A program made the position numbers and the translations under genes. From NCBI GenBank assembly GCA_002359495.1, contig DENB01000040.1, forward strand, positions 284 through 14,171: a DNA stretch of 13,888 nucleotides. The letters run 5' to 3'. Of the stretch, positions 7,154 to 13,209 are shown one piece after another (position 1 is the first letter of the stretch; the number at the start of each line of letters is the position of its first letter). Below the pieces are notes generated by a model. It made no database searches. It saw only the letters and a program-made list of their open reading frames with translations, and was not told the origin of the DNA. This stretch comes from Enterobacteriaceae bacterium UBA2655 (GTDB lineage: Bacteria > Pseudomonadota > Gammaproteobacteria > Enterobacterales > Enterobacteriaceae).

Positions 7154-8058
7154 CCTTCGCGCTCCGGCTTCGCCGGAGCGGGGAACAGATATTTGCCCAG
7201 CGTCACCAGCACCACGGCGGCGATGATGATAGCCAACGCCAGCCATTCGCGCTGCGACAGGGTTTCGCCGGCGAACGCGGTGCCGAGCAGCACGGCGACC
7301 ACTGGATTGACGTAGGCGTAGCTGGTGGCGACGGCCGGGCTGGTATTGCGGATCAGATACATATAGGCGTTGATGGCGATCACCGAGCCGAACAAAATCA
7401 GATAGGCGAGGGCGAGAAAACCGTACAGCGACGGCATTCCGTGCAGGCGCTCGCCGCTGAGCGGACTGACCACCAGCAGAATAATTCCGGCGGCGATCAT
7501 CTCAATCGCGCCCGCCATCGCCCCCTGCGGCAGCGTCACGCGCGATCCCCAGACCGAACCGAATGCCCAGCTCATGGCGGCGAGCAGGATCATCATCGCG
7601 CCCCAGGGATTTCCCGCCAGGTGGCCGCCGCTGTTCAGCAGGATGATGCCCGCCATGCCGATGGCGATCCCCAGCCATTCCACGGGCCGCGAGGGAATGC
7701 CGAACAGCCGACCGAAAATCAGCGCGAACAGCGGCACCGTGGCGACCATCACCGCCGCCAGCCCCGAAGGCACCTGCTGGTGCTCCGCCAGCGTCACCAG
7801 ACCGTTGCCGACGCTGAGCAGTAAAAAGCCGACGATAATCGCGTTGCGCGTCGCTTTCCAGCCCGGCAGCGGCTGGCCGCGCAGACGTAAAAACAGCAGC
7901 AGCAGAACGCCGGCGCTGAAGAAGCGCAGGCCGGCCATCAGCAGCGGCGGCCAGCTCTCGACGCCGACGCGGATCACATAGTAGGTGGAGCCCCATACGA
8001 TATAGAGGATAAATAACGAGAGCGTGAGCGGCAGCAAGGGCCGGGCGGAAGATGACAT
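7150..8058 (-). CDS. yedA: YedA, EamA/DMT-family inner-membrane transporter
   Basis: A 302-aa membrane protein very similar to E. coli YedA. It has two EamA repeats of about five membrane helices each, with WGSTYYVIRVGVESWPPLLMAG near the start and NAYMYLIRNTSPAVATSYAYVNPVVAVLLGT in the second half. DMT-superfamily proteins are mostly exporters of metabolites; the YedA substrate is not firmly known. I chose ATG 8058 (MSSSARP), which aligns closely with the E. coli start. A longer frame from 8193 would add 45 residues without membrane or family character. The C-terminus carries a perfect 9-bp inverted repeat (7160-7180) in its coding sequence. The gene is convergent with vsr. Confidence 0.94.
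   Translation of the reverse strand: MSSSARPLLPLTLSLFILYIVWGSTYYVIRVGVESWPPLLMAGLRFFSAGVLLLLFLRLRGQPLPGWKATRNAIIVGFLLLSVGNGLVTLAEHQQVPSGLAAVMVATVPLFALIFGRLFGIPSRPVEWLGIAIGMAGIILLNSGGHLAGNPWGAMMILLAAMSWAFGSVWGSRVTLPQGAMAGAIEMIAAGIILLVVSPLSGERLHGMPSLYGFLALAYLILFGSVIAINAYMYLIRNTSPAVATSYAYVNPVVAVLLGTAFAGETLSQREWLALAIIIAAVVLVTLGKYLFPAPAKPEREG
7160..7180. terminator. Strong hairpin within the end of yedA, just after vsr
   Basis: CGCTCCGGC-TTC-GCCGGAGCG is a perfect 9-bp stem with a 3-nt loop. It starts 7 bp after the vsr stop and lies inside the last codons of yedA. There is no T-tract on the vsr side, so it may act only as a pause or as an RNA 3'-end stabiliser for the convergent transcripts. Confidence 0.45.
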
Positions 8059-8176
8059 TGTCCGTAATCTCAACAGAGGTAAAGAAGGTGCATAGACTGC
8101 GGCGAAACCGCCATGGGCGCAAGCGGTTTTCGGACAGGGAAAATGTTTTTTCAGACGCAGCGGGAGTGCGCAACCA

Positions 8177-8205
8177 TTGCCAATCTCTATCATACTTGGT
8201 TAGAT
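8177..8205 (+). promoter_or_regulatory. Probable promoter of the CPCC protein-yedI operon
   Basis: TTGCCA (8177-8182) and TTAGAT (8200-8205) are separated by exactly 17 bp. The expected start, near 8212, leaves a leader of about 25 nt before the ATG at 8237. A TATCAT at 8188-8193 is an alternative -10 with a poorer -35. Confidence 0.5.
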
Positions 8206-8236
8206 CGTCCCTCGTTTTGTGACGAAGGATGCTTCG

Positions 8237-8512
8237 ATGAGCAGTATTAAATTGACGGTAAAACGTCTTTACCGACTCCAGGACGAGCGCATGGTGAATA
8301 CCCGCGCGACAGCGCGCGTCTATCTGGGCGACGCGTTAATCGCGACGGAAGAGATTACGGGTATGACCGAAAGTCCCGTCAGCAAATATCTGCACGCTGG
8401 CGACACTGCCGGGCGACCGGTGCGTGTGGAGTGGGATTGCGAAGGGATCGTGGAGATGACCGTAACGGAAATCGAGCGTTGTCCCTGTTGTCAGCATAAC
8501 GAACCGGAATAA
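8237..8512 (+). CDS. Small conserved-looking protein with CPCC motif, first gene of yedI operon
   Basis: A 91-aa cytosolic protein that I do not recognise. It begins [19 protein letters not shown] and seems rich in beta strands ([38 protein letters not shown]). It ends with [11 protein letters not shown]; the Cys-Pro-Cys-Cys cluster (82-85) could bind a metal or be redox active, but only one cluster is present. There is no signal peptide or membrane segment. I chose ATG 8237 because GAAGGA lies 7-8 nt upstream; a start at 8219 would place that ribosome site inside the gene. It ends 10 nt before yedI, so the two are almost certainly co-transcribed. Confidence 0.8.
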   Translation: MSSIKLTVKRLYRLQDERMVNTRATARVYLGDALIATEEITGMTESPVSKYLHAGDTAGRPVRVEWDCEGIVEMTVTEIERCPCCQHNEPE

Positions 8513-8522
8513 GGATAACATT

Positions 8523-9434
8523 TTGGCAGGAACAAGTTTACTGACGCTTCTTGATGATATTACAACGCTTCTGGATGACATCTCCGTGATGGGAAAGGTG
8601 GCGGCGAAAAAGACCGCAGGCGTGCTGGGCGATGACCTGTCGTTGAACGCGCAGCAGGTCACCGGCGTAAAGGCCAACCGCGAACTGCCGGTGGTCTGGG
8701 GCGTGGCGAAAGGCTCTTTTCTCAATAAGCTGATTCTGGTGCCGCTGGCGCTGGTGATTTCCGCTTTCGCTCCCTGGCTGGTGACGCCGCTGCTGATGCT
8801 GGGCGGCGCTTATCTCTGTTACGAAGGGGTAGAGAAGGTGATGCACAGTCTGCATCGCGACAAGGAGGAGAAAAGCCCGGAGGCGCGGCGGCAGCGCCTG
8901 GAAAAGCTGGCGCAGCAGGATCCGCGCGTATTTGAAAAGAACAAAATCAAAGGCGCGGTGCGCACAGATTTTATTCTCTCGGCGGAGATCGTGGCGATTA
9001 CCTTAGGCATCGTCTCCGAGGCACCGCTGCTGGATCAGCTGATCGTGATGGCGGGCATCGCCATTATGGTGACCGTCGGCGTCTACGGCATCGTAGCGGC
9101 AATCGTCAAGCTGGACGACCTCGGCTACTGGCTGCGGGAAAAAAGCTCGACGCTGGCGCAGGGCGCGGGCGGCGCGCTGCTGTTCGCCGCGCCCTGGCTG
9201 ATGAAGATTCTTTCGGTGGTCGGGACGCTGGCGATGTTTCTGGTGGGCGGCGGCATTGTGATCCACGGCATCGCGCCGCTGCATCATGCCATTGAGCAAT
9301 ACAGCGAAGGCTTTAACGGGCTGGTCGCCGCGCTGCTCAGCAACGGCGCCAGCCTGGTGCTCGGCTTTATCCTTGGCGCTATCGTGCTGTTGGTAGTGAA
9401 TTTGATTGCTAAACTGCGCGGGAAATCGGTATAA
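8523..9434 (+). CDS. yedI: YedI, DUF808 inner-membrane protein (TTG start)
   Basis: A 303-aa membrane protein that matches E. coli YedI along its length, with the same N-terminus: [20 protein letters not shown] here, [20 protein letters not shown] there. The family is DUF808; function unknown. Several hydrophobic segments are visible: about 69-100, 145-200 and 215-300. Conserved pieces include [32 protein letters not shown] and [18 protein letters not shown]. The start codon is TTG (8523-8525), preceded by AAGGATAACA; homology begins exactly there and no upstream ATG exists in frame. The rare start may keep the level of this membrane protein low. It is the second gene of a probable operon. 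Confidence 0.95.
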   Translation: MAGTSLLTLLDDITTLLDDISVMGKVAAKKTAGVLGDDLSLNAQQVTGVKANRELPVVWGVAKGSFLNKLILVPLALVISAFAPWLVTPLLMLGGAYLCYEGVEKVMHSLHRDKEEKSPEARRQRLEKLAQQDPRVFEKNKIKGAVRTDFILSAEIVAITLGIVSEAPLLDQLIVMAGIAIMVTVGVYGIVAAIVKLDDLGYWLREKSSTLAQGAGGALLFAAPWLMKILSVVGTLAMFLVGGGIVIHGIAPLHHAIEQYSEGFNGLVAALLSNGASLVLGFILGAIVLLVVNLIAKLRGKSV

Positions 9435-9468
9435 AGCGCACTTCATTTTGTGATGTCGGGAGGAAAAA

Positions 9469-9600
9469 GTGAACGACGATATGTTTGAATTCGATATCGA
9501 TGCGCAGCTGGAACAGGCTGAAGCGAAAGCGGAACAGAAGGCCGGCGAAGTGCCTGACGATCTAAATGACGAAGCGGATTGCGAAGGCTGCAAAATCTGA
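9469..9600 (+). CDS. 43-aa acidic micro-ORF with terminal Cys pair, downstream of yedI
   Basis: Not similar to anything I recognise. A GTG start at 9469 follows a strong ribosome site, GGGAGGAAAAA. The product starts MNDDMFEFDIDAQLEQAEA, is rich in Glu, Asp and Ala, looks helical in the middle, and ends ADCEGCKI with a CxxC-like CEGC. An in-frame ATG at 9481 is a weaker alternative. It begins 34 nt after the yedI stop and ends 21 bp before a strong terminator, so it is placed as the third gene of that operon. The shared cysteine-pair ending with the 91-aa first gene (CPCC) may be coincidence. Codon use looks like the neighbours, supporting translation. Confidence 0.7.
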   Translation: MNDDMFEFDIDAQLEQAEAKAEQKAGEVPDDLNDEADCEGCKI

Positions 9601-9621
9601 TTTCAGCCCGGCTGACGGCTT

Positions 9622-9656
9622 AAAAGCGGATAATAATTTTTATCCGCTTTTTTTAT
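9622..9656 (+). terminator. Terminator of the yedI operon
   Basis: A perfect 12-bp stem AAAAGCGGATAA/TTATCCGCTTTT (9622-9633 with 9640-9651, loop TAATTT) is followed by more T. It begins 21 bp after the micro-ORF stop. The A-rich left arm means it could also stop transcription from the right. Confidence 0.93.
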
Positions 9657-9729
9657 TTTTAACATATCCAGCTGCTTATTCTGCCTTAACTCGCCTTTTC
9701 CCCTTTCTCTCACGGCAAAAAAATGCGTA

Positions 9730-9740
9730 CCTGCTATAAC
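9730..9740 (+). promoter_or_regulatory. Extended -10 promoter element of yodC
   Basis: TGCTATAAC (9732-9740) fits an extended -10 (TGnTATAAT-like). It lies about 37 bp upstream of the yodC start codon. The -35 region (around 9712-9717) is poor, as allowed for extended -10 promoters. Confidence 0.5.
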
Positions 9741-9776
9741 TAAAAACACCATTAAATGACGAGCGGGAGGAAGCGT

Positions 9777-9956
9777 ATGTACGTTGCAATCAGCGATGAA
9801 GTTCAGCATAAACAGGGCGGCCCGGTGATGGTCGTCACCGGCTATGCCAGCGGGATGGTTGAGTGTCGTTGGTATGACGGCTATAGCGTGCGCCGCGAAG
9901 CCTTCCATAAAGAAGAACTTTCTCTTCAGTCGCGGCCGCGCCAGCTGGCCAGCTGA
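9777..9956 (+). CDS. yodC: YodC family protein
   Basis: A 59-aa protein similar to E. coli YodC (60 aa); the shared core is VTGYASGMVECRWYDGYSVRREAFH (E. coli has SSGMVECRWYDGYGVKREAFH). Function unknown; I recall it as a DUF2158-type protein. It looks like a small all-beta cytosolic protein. ATG 9777 follows GGGAGGAAGCGT, a strong ribosome site, and aligns with the E. coli start; the frame is open back to 9756 without similarity. It is monocistronic, with its own promoter element and a hairpin terminator, and is convergent with gpgS. Confidence 0.93.
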   Translation: MYVAISDEVQHKQGGPVMVVTGYASGMVECRWYDGYSVRREAFHKEELSLQSRPRQLAS

Positions 9957-9972
9957 GCGTTCGGCGCAACAT

Positions 9973-9996
9973 CGGGGCGCATCCCTCGCCCCGTTT
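9973..9996 (+). terminator. Terminator between yodC and gpgS
   Basis: CGGGGCG/CGCCCCG (9973-9979 with 9987-9993) has a 7-nt loop and is followed by TTTGTCCTTTTCTTTC. It is a good plus-strand terminator for yodC. On the minus strand there is no U-tract, so gpgS may read into it. Confidence 0.8.
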
Positions 9997-10018
9997 GTCC
10001 TTTTCTTTCCGTCGCCTG

Positions 10019-11239
10019 TCACACCTTGCCGTTGTTATCCTCTTCCACCGCCTGATAGATGCGTTGCAGAATGTCAGGAAAAGCGGACTGCACGCGGCTC
10101 CAGCTTGGTATAAAAGGTTTATCGTTAGGACGTTCGATAAAGGCCTGGCCGGCATCCAGGATCGCCTGGGTAAACATCTCTACCGCCGCCTCTTCCGTAT
10201 GCTGATCGAATGTCAGACCGTTCATCGCCGCTTCGTGGTTATAGATCTCCATCATATCGAGCGCGTTGCGGTAGTAGGTCGCTTTCAGTACGCGAAACGA
10301 GTCGCTGGTGAGATTCACCCCCATAGTGGCCAGCTTACGGAGCAGCGACTGCACGATATCGTTGCTCATCCGCTTCAGCCCGCCGGTGCCGTCATCTTCG
10401 GCGAGCGGCTGATGTTTATGATCGTAATTATCGGCGATCTCGACCTGACAGCTCTGACGCGTGGTGTAGTTGCGGTAAATCTCCGACAGCACGCCGATCT
10501 CCAGCCCCCAGTCGCCGGGAATTTTAATGTTGTTCAGCACATGGGTGCGCATCGCGAACTCGCCGGAAAGCGGATAGCGGAAGCTGGAGAGATAATCGAG
10601 GTAGTCGGAATGGCCATAGACCTTCTGTAGCGAGCGCAGCAGGGGACCGACCAGCAGCCGTCCGACGCGGCCGTTCAGCTTGCCGTCCGCCACGCGCGCG
10701 TAAAAGCCTTTACAGAACTCATACTGGAACGAAGGGTTCGCCAGCGGGTAAAGCAGGCGGGCCAGCATGCCGCGCTCGTAGGTGACGATGTCGCAATCGT
10801 GCAGCGCCACGCAGCTGGTGCGGTCGGAAGCCAGCGTATAGCCGGTGCAGAACCAGACATTGCGTCCTTTGCCCGGCTGGCTGGGCGACAAGCCCTCTTT
10901 ATCCAGCTCCGCATCGAGCGCCTTCAGGCGCGGTCCGTCGTTCCACAGAATGCGATGACGTTGCGGCAGGCGGGAGAAGAATTCGCGGGCGAAAAGAAAC
11001 TGATCGCGATCGGCGCGATCGAGACCAATCACAATCTCTTCCAGATAGGGCACTTTCGCCAGCTCGTCGACAATATGGCTCAGCGCCGGGCCTTCCAGCT
11101 CGGAGAAGAGAGAAGGCAGCATTAAACCCATTTTGCGTTTGTCGGCAAAGCGCACCATCTCTTTTTCCAGCTCATCCACGTTGCGGTGGGTGAGATTATG
11201 AAAATTGGTGATGACCCCATTTTGGTAAAAATCACTCAT
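10019..11239 (-). CDS. gpgS: Glucosyl-3-phosphoglycerate synthase (GpgS type)
   Basis: A 406-aa retaining glycosyltransferase of the glucosyl-3-phosphoglycerate synthase type. The expected reaction is NDP-glucose + D-3-phosphoglycerate to glucosyl-3-phosphoglycerate. Visible features are a Rossmann-like start (MGLMLPSLFSELEGPAL, about 37-53), YLEEIVIGLDRADRDQF, the conserved GPGKGRN-like stretch (QPGKGRNVWFCTGY, about 121-134), and a DxD-type metal/nucleotide-sugar site, ALHDCDIVTYERG (DCD about 148-150). GDWGLEIGVLSE is also typical. It lies 36 nt downstream of gpgP on the same strand, with AAGGATG as ribosome site, which supports the two-step glucosylglycerate route known for Dickeya (Erwinia) chrysanthemi under salt stress. 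Sugar specificity (glucose versus mannose) cannot be proven from sequence. Confidence 0.82.
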   Translation of the reverse strand: MSDFYQNGVITNFHNLTHRNVDELEKEMVRFADKRKMGLMLPSLFSELEGPALSHIVDELAKVPYLEEIVIGLDRADRDQFLFAREFFSRLPQRHRILWNDGPRLKALDAELDKEGLSPSQPGKGRNVWFCTGYTLASDRTSCVALHDCDIVTYERGMLARLLYPLANPSFQYEFCKGFYARVADGKLNGRVGRLLVGPLLRSLQKVYGHSDYLDYLSSFRYPLSGEFAMRTHVLNNIKIPGDWGLEIGVLSEIYRNYTTRQSCQVEIADNYDHKHQPLAEDDGTGGLKRMSNDIVQSLLRKLATMGVNLTSDSFRVLKATYYRNALDMMEIYNHEAAMNGLTFDQHTEEAAVEMFTQAILDAGQAFIERPNDKPFIPSWSRVQSAFPDILQRIYQAVEEDNNGKV

Positions 11240-11275
11240 CGCATCATCCTTCTATCTGATCGAGGGCGCAGTCAA

Positions 11276-12073
11276 TCAGGACTGCGCAAGGAAATAGTCG
11301 AGGCCTTCGCTCCAGCCCTGCGGGCCATAATGCGCGGTGTGGTAGATGTTCTGCTGATCCTGACGCGTCAGCGTGACGGGGAATTTACTGTAGCCTTTGA
11401 TCACCACCGCGTAGTCGACGCTGTCGAGCATCGGGGCGTCGTTCGGGCCGTCGCCCAGACCGAGGGTCTGCCGCCGCTGGCCTTCCTGTTTTTGCATCTC
11501 GTTCAGCAGCCAGGCCAGCGCGGCCCCTTTGCCGCTGCCTTTCGGCATCACGTGCCAGAAGCGGCCGCCCTGGGTCAGGGTCAGGTCTAACCTTTCCAGC
11601 TCGGTTCGGAACTGCTCCAGCTTTTCGTCGTCGTCGCGCCACAAAATGGCTTCAGACGCCTCGCGCTGACGGGCTAAGGCCGCCTCGGCAGGCGTCAGTC
11701 CGGTGATTTCCGCCACCTCCCGATCGCTATAATCGCTGAAGCCGTTGAAGCGAAACCGTCTTTGCAGGGCGATAAGCACAGCGCAAAGCGAATCATAATC
11801 TTTGCCGGCGGCGGGAATGCGCTCAATATGGCCGTCGTTTAACCATACCACCGCGCCGTTCTCGGCGATAAAAGGTGAGCCGGTAATCCCCAGCTTCTGT
11901 TGCAGCGGCAGAATTTCCGCCACGGTTTTACTGGAGCAGATCACCAGCGGAATCTGGTGCTGTTGCAAGCGCGCCAGCCAGTCGGCCGCCGCATCCCACT
12001 GATAGGTATGGTGATCGAGCAGGGATCCGTCGAGATCGGTCACAATCAATAAGGGCTGGTGCAAAGCGGGCAT
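11276..12073 (-). CDS. yedP: GpgP/YedP, HAD-IIB phosphoglycerate-sugar phosphatase
   Basis: A 265-aa protein similar to E. coli YedP and to mannosyl-/glucosyl-3-phosphoglycerate phosphatases of HAD subclass IIB. HAD motif I is DLDGSLLD (Asp13 nucleophile, Asp15 acid/base), motif II SSKT (about 47-50), a Lys near 182, and motif IV GLGDGPNDAP (205-214). With the adjacent synthase it should remove the phosphate from glucosyl-3-phosphoglycerate to release glucosylglycerate, a compatible solute. I chose ATG 12073 because AGGAGAGG lies just upstream; a TTG start at 12091 would put that ribosome site inside the gene. E. coli keeps only the phosphatase, without the synthase. It is the first gene of the gpgP-gpgS operon. 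Confidence 0.92.
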   Translation of the reverse strand: MPALHQPLLIVTDLDGSLLDHHTYQWDAAADWLARLQQHQIPLVICSSKTVAEILPLQQKLGITGSPFIAENGAVVWLNDGHIERIPAAGKDYDSLCAVLIALQRRFRFNGFSDYSDREVAEITGLTPAEAALARQREASEAILWRDDDEKLEQFRTELERLDLTLTQGGRFWHVMPKGSGKGAALAWLLNEMQKQEGQRRQTLGLGDGPNDAPMLDSVDYAVVIKGYSKFPVTLTRQDQQNIYHTAHYGPQGWSEGLDYFLAQS

Positions 12074-12121
12074 CTTTCCTCTCCTGTTCAATCTTCACCG
12101 ACGGTAAAGCAGATAAATTTC

Positions 12122-12132
12122 AGTATAATAGC
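12122..12132 (-). promoter_or_regulatory. Probable promoter -10 of gpgP-gpgS, SigmaS-like
   Basis: On the minus strand GCTATTATACTG offers TATTAT or TATACT as -10, about 50 bp upstream of the gpgP start. No good -35 is present at the right spacing. A C before the -10 and a weak -35 are features tolerated by SigmaS, which would suit an osmolyte operon. The sigma assignment is inference. Confidence 0.4.
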
Positions 12133-12320
12133 TTTATTCACATCCAGGATTTTTCACAGGTTAATTCGCCTGAAGGCCAGGAATCTTCTTAAATGTCGGC
12201 GGGATCAACGGGTGGGATGCATGAAACGTGCATGATGAAGCTACAGACAGCGCGCCGTGTTTTCGGTAACAAACCAGCCGTGGCGCTGCGCTTGCCGGGC
12301 AGAACATGCAGAACTAAGAC

Positions 12321-12348
12321 TTGTCTTGCTTTGGTTAAAGCGTAAGCT
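12321..12348 (+). promoter_or_regulatory. Promoter of dsrA
   Basis: TTGTCT (12321-12326) and TAAGCT (12343-12348) are spaced by 16 bp. The -10 is 6 bp upstream of the start inferred by aligning the small RNA to E. coli DsrA. Confidence 0.6.
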
Positions 12349-12353
12349 GCTGC

Positions 12354-12427
12354 TGTGTTATGAATTCCCTGGTGTAACGAATTTGAATGCAAGGCTTCTG
12401 CCCGGCGATCCCGCCGGGTATTTTTTT
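12354..12427 (+). ncRNA. dsrA: DsrA small regulatory RNA, compact form
   Basis: Bases 12368-12384 (CCTGGTGTAACGAATTT) are identical to the rpoS-pairing core of E. coli DsrA. DsrA opens the rpoS leader with Hfq to raise SigmaS translation, and in E. coli also pairs with hns. The location, between yedP and yodD, is also that of E. coli. The gene ends in a terminator with stem CCCGGCG/CGCCGGG (12401-12407 with 12412-12418) and TATTTTTTT; this stem differs in sequence from the E. coli one. The RNA would be about 74 nt against 87 in E. coli. The middle region, which holds the hns-pairing stem-loop in E. coli, is reduced to GAATGCAAGGCTTCTG, and the 5' arm that pairs with the core has diverged. The start is estimated by alignment. 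Confidence 0.85.
12401..12427 (+). terminator. Rho-independent terminator of dsrA
   Basis: A 7-bp all-GC stem with loop ATCC is followed by TATTTTTTT. It ends 10 bp before the yodD stop codon on the other strand. Confidence 0.92.
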
Positions 12428-12437
12428 GCCTGCGGTT

Positions 12438-12671
12438 TCACCGGTTCACTTCCCAGCTGGCATGATCATGAATATCTAGCTCGAACGCCTCCGCCAGTTC
12501 GCTGTAAGCAACAGCGTTCCGATTGCCGGCGCGCAGCAGCTGCGCGTGATCGCTATCCATATGAATTTTCACCTCGCCGGAGGTGCGTACATGAATCGCC
12601 TGCAACATCGCCTCAACGTCGCTGCCGATTTCAGGCTTAGCGCCGTCGCGCTTCTCTCTGATGACATTCAT
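12438..12671 (-). CDS. yodD: YodD family stress protein
   Basis: A 77-aa protein similar to E. coli YodD (75 aa), with closest match at the C-terminus: ELAEAFELDIHDHASWEVNR here, ELADAFELDIHDFSVSEVNR there. The middle has the pattern VHVRTSGEVKIHMDSDHAQ. The biochemical function is unknown; in E. coli the gene has been linked to peroxide and acid stress. It is a small soluble acidic protein. The ATG at 12669-12671 follows GGGGAG about 9 nt upstream. It is convergent with dsrA. A strong terminator lies about 75 bp upstream on its own strand, so any transcript from farther upstream would be stopped before yodD unless the terminator is overcome. Confidence 0.92.
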   Translation of the reverse strand: MNVIREKRDGAKPEIGSDVEAMLQAIHVRTSGEVKIHMDSDHAQLLRAGNRNAVAYSELAEAFELDIHDHASWEVNR

Positions 12672-12746
12672 GATGAATACTCCCCAGGCAGGATATCTCT
12701 GTCAGTATAGACGCTGGCGGAGAAAAGGGCAGAGAGAATCGCGGGC

Positions 12747-12771
12747 AAAAAAAAGCCCGCGCTGCGCGGGC
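12747..12771 (-). terminator. Strong minus-strand terminator upstream of yodD
   Basis: GCCCGCG..CGCGGGC stem (17-bp palindrome at 12755-12771) followed on the minus strand by T8 (12747-12754). It is not at the end of any protein gene on this strand. Confidence 0.9.
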
Positions 12772-12822
12772 AAAAATCCTTGTTACTTTTAGGTTGACTG
12801 CGCCTTTGGGGTTGGTGCAGTA
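12747..12822 (-). ncRNA. Candidate small RNA or attenuated leader upstream of yodD
   Basis: No protein gene precedes the strong minus-strand terminator at 12747-12771: a perfect palindrome gcccgcgctgcgcgggc followed by eight U. Upstream on the same strand lie a hairpin (12797-12804 with 12814-12821), an A-rich single-stranded stretch, and a possible promoter with TTACACTTA (12827-12835) as a SigmaS-like -10. The transcript would be about 76 nt: a 5' hairpin, a linker ending in AAGGATTTTT, then the terminator, the usual form of an Hfq-dependent small RNA. The alternative is a yodD leader with a conditional terminator: a further GCCCGC on the minus strand (12741-12746) can pair with the second terminator arm. 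I recognise no known RNA. Confidence 0.45.
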
Positions 12823-12937
12823 CGGATAAGTGTAAGAGGTTAAGGCGTCAAAAGTCTGGTCGCTAAACGTTAAGAAAGTGAAAAGCTGCGCCCTGACGAA
12901 TCTTTACCTGCCTGAGCGGAAAAGCGCAGCGATAAAG

Positions 12938-12949
12938 GCTATATTTATC
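12938..12949 (+). promoter_or_regulatory. SigmaS-like -10 of the yqaE-like gene
   Basis: GCTATATTTATC closely follows the SigmaS extended -10 pattern (K-C-T-A-Y-R-C-T-T-A). It lies about 45 bp upstream of the start codon at 12990 and has no good -35. The match is by eye. Confidence 0.45.
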
Positions 12950-12989
12950 AGTGATTCGCAGATTTTATCGTTTACCTCAAGGAGAGATT

Positions 12990-13148
12990 ATGGATCTGTT
13001 ACGTATTATCATCGCTATTCTGCTGCCGCCGTTGGGCGTATTTCTGCAGGTAGGTTTTGGCGGCGCATTCTGGCTGAACATTCTGTTGACGCTGCTGGGT
13101 TATGTACCGGGTATCGTTCACGCGGTCTGGGTGATCGCGCGTCGCTGA
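12990..13148 (+). CDS. YqaE/Pmp3 family small membrane protein
   Basis: A 52-aa hydrophobic peptide of the Pmp3/UPF0057 family, similar to E. coli YqaE. Two membrane helices are clear: [21 protein letters not shown] (about 4-24) and [22 protein letters not shown] (about 27-48). The family marks LLPPLGV and [16 protein letters not shown] are both present. Pmp3 proteins affect membrane potential and salt tolerance in yeast and plants, and bacterial members are often stress-induced; the mechanism is unknown. ATG 12990 follows AAGGAGAG, a strong ribosome site; a start at 12951 would put that site inside the gene. E. coli has its yqaE elsewhere, so the position next to dsrB is a local arrangement. 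A SigmaS-like -10 precedes it. Confidence 0.93.
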   Translation: MDLLRIIIAILLPPLGVFLQVGFGGAFWLNILLTLLGYVPGIVHAVWVIARR

Positions 13149-13209
13149 GTTCGGCGCAGAAGCGATATTCAGTTACACTGTGGCCGGAACGTTATCAGGA
13201 GTAATGACA

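Noticed and set aside
12218..12234. TGCATG direct repeat upstream of dsrA
   Set aside because: Two short copies 11 bp apart; too short to support an operator without comparison.
12257..12640. 127-codon plus-strand frame covering dsrA
   Set aside because: It runs through the dsrA promoter and terminator and then antisense to yodD; no ribosome site.
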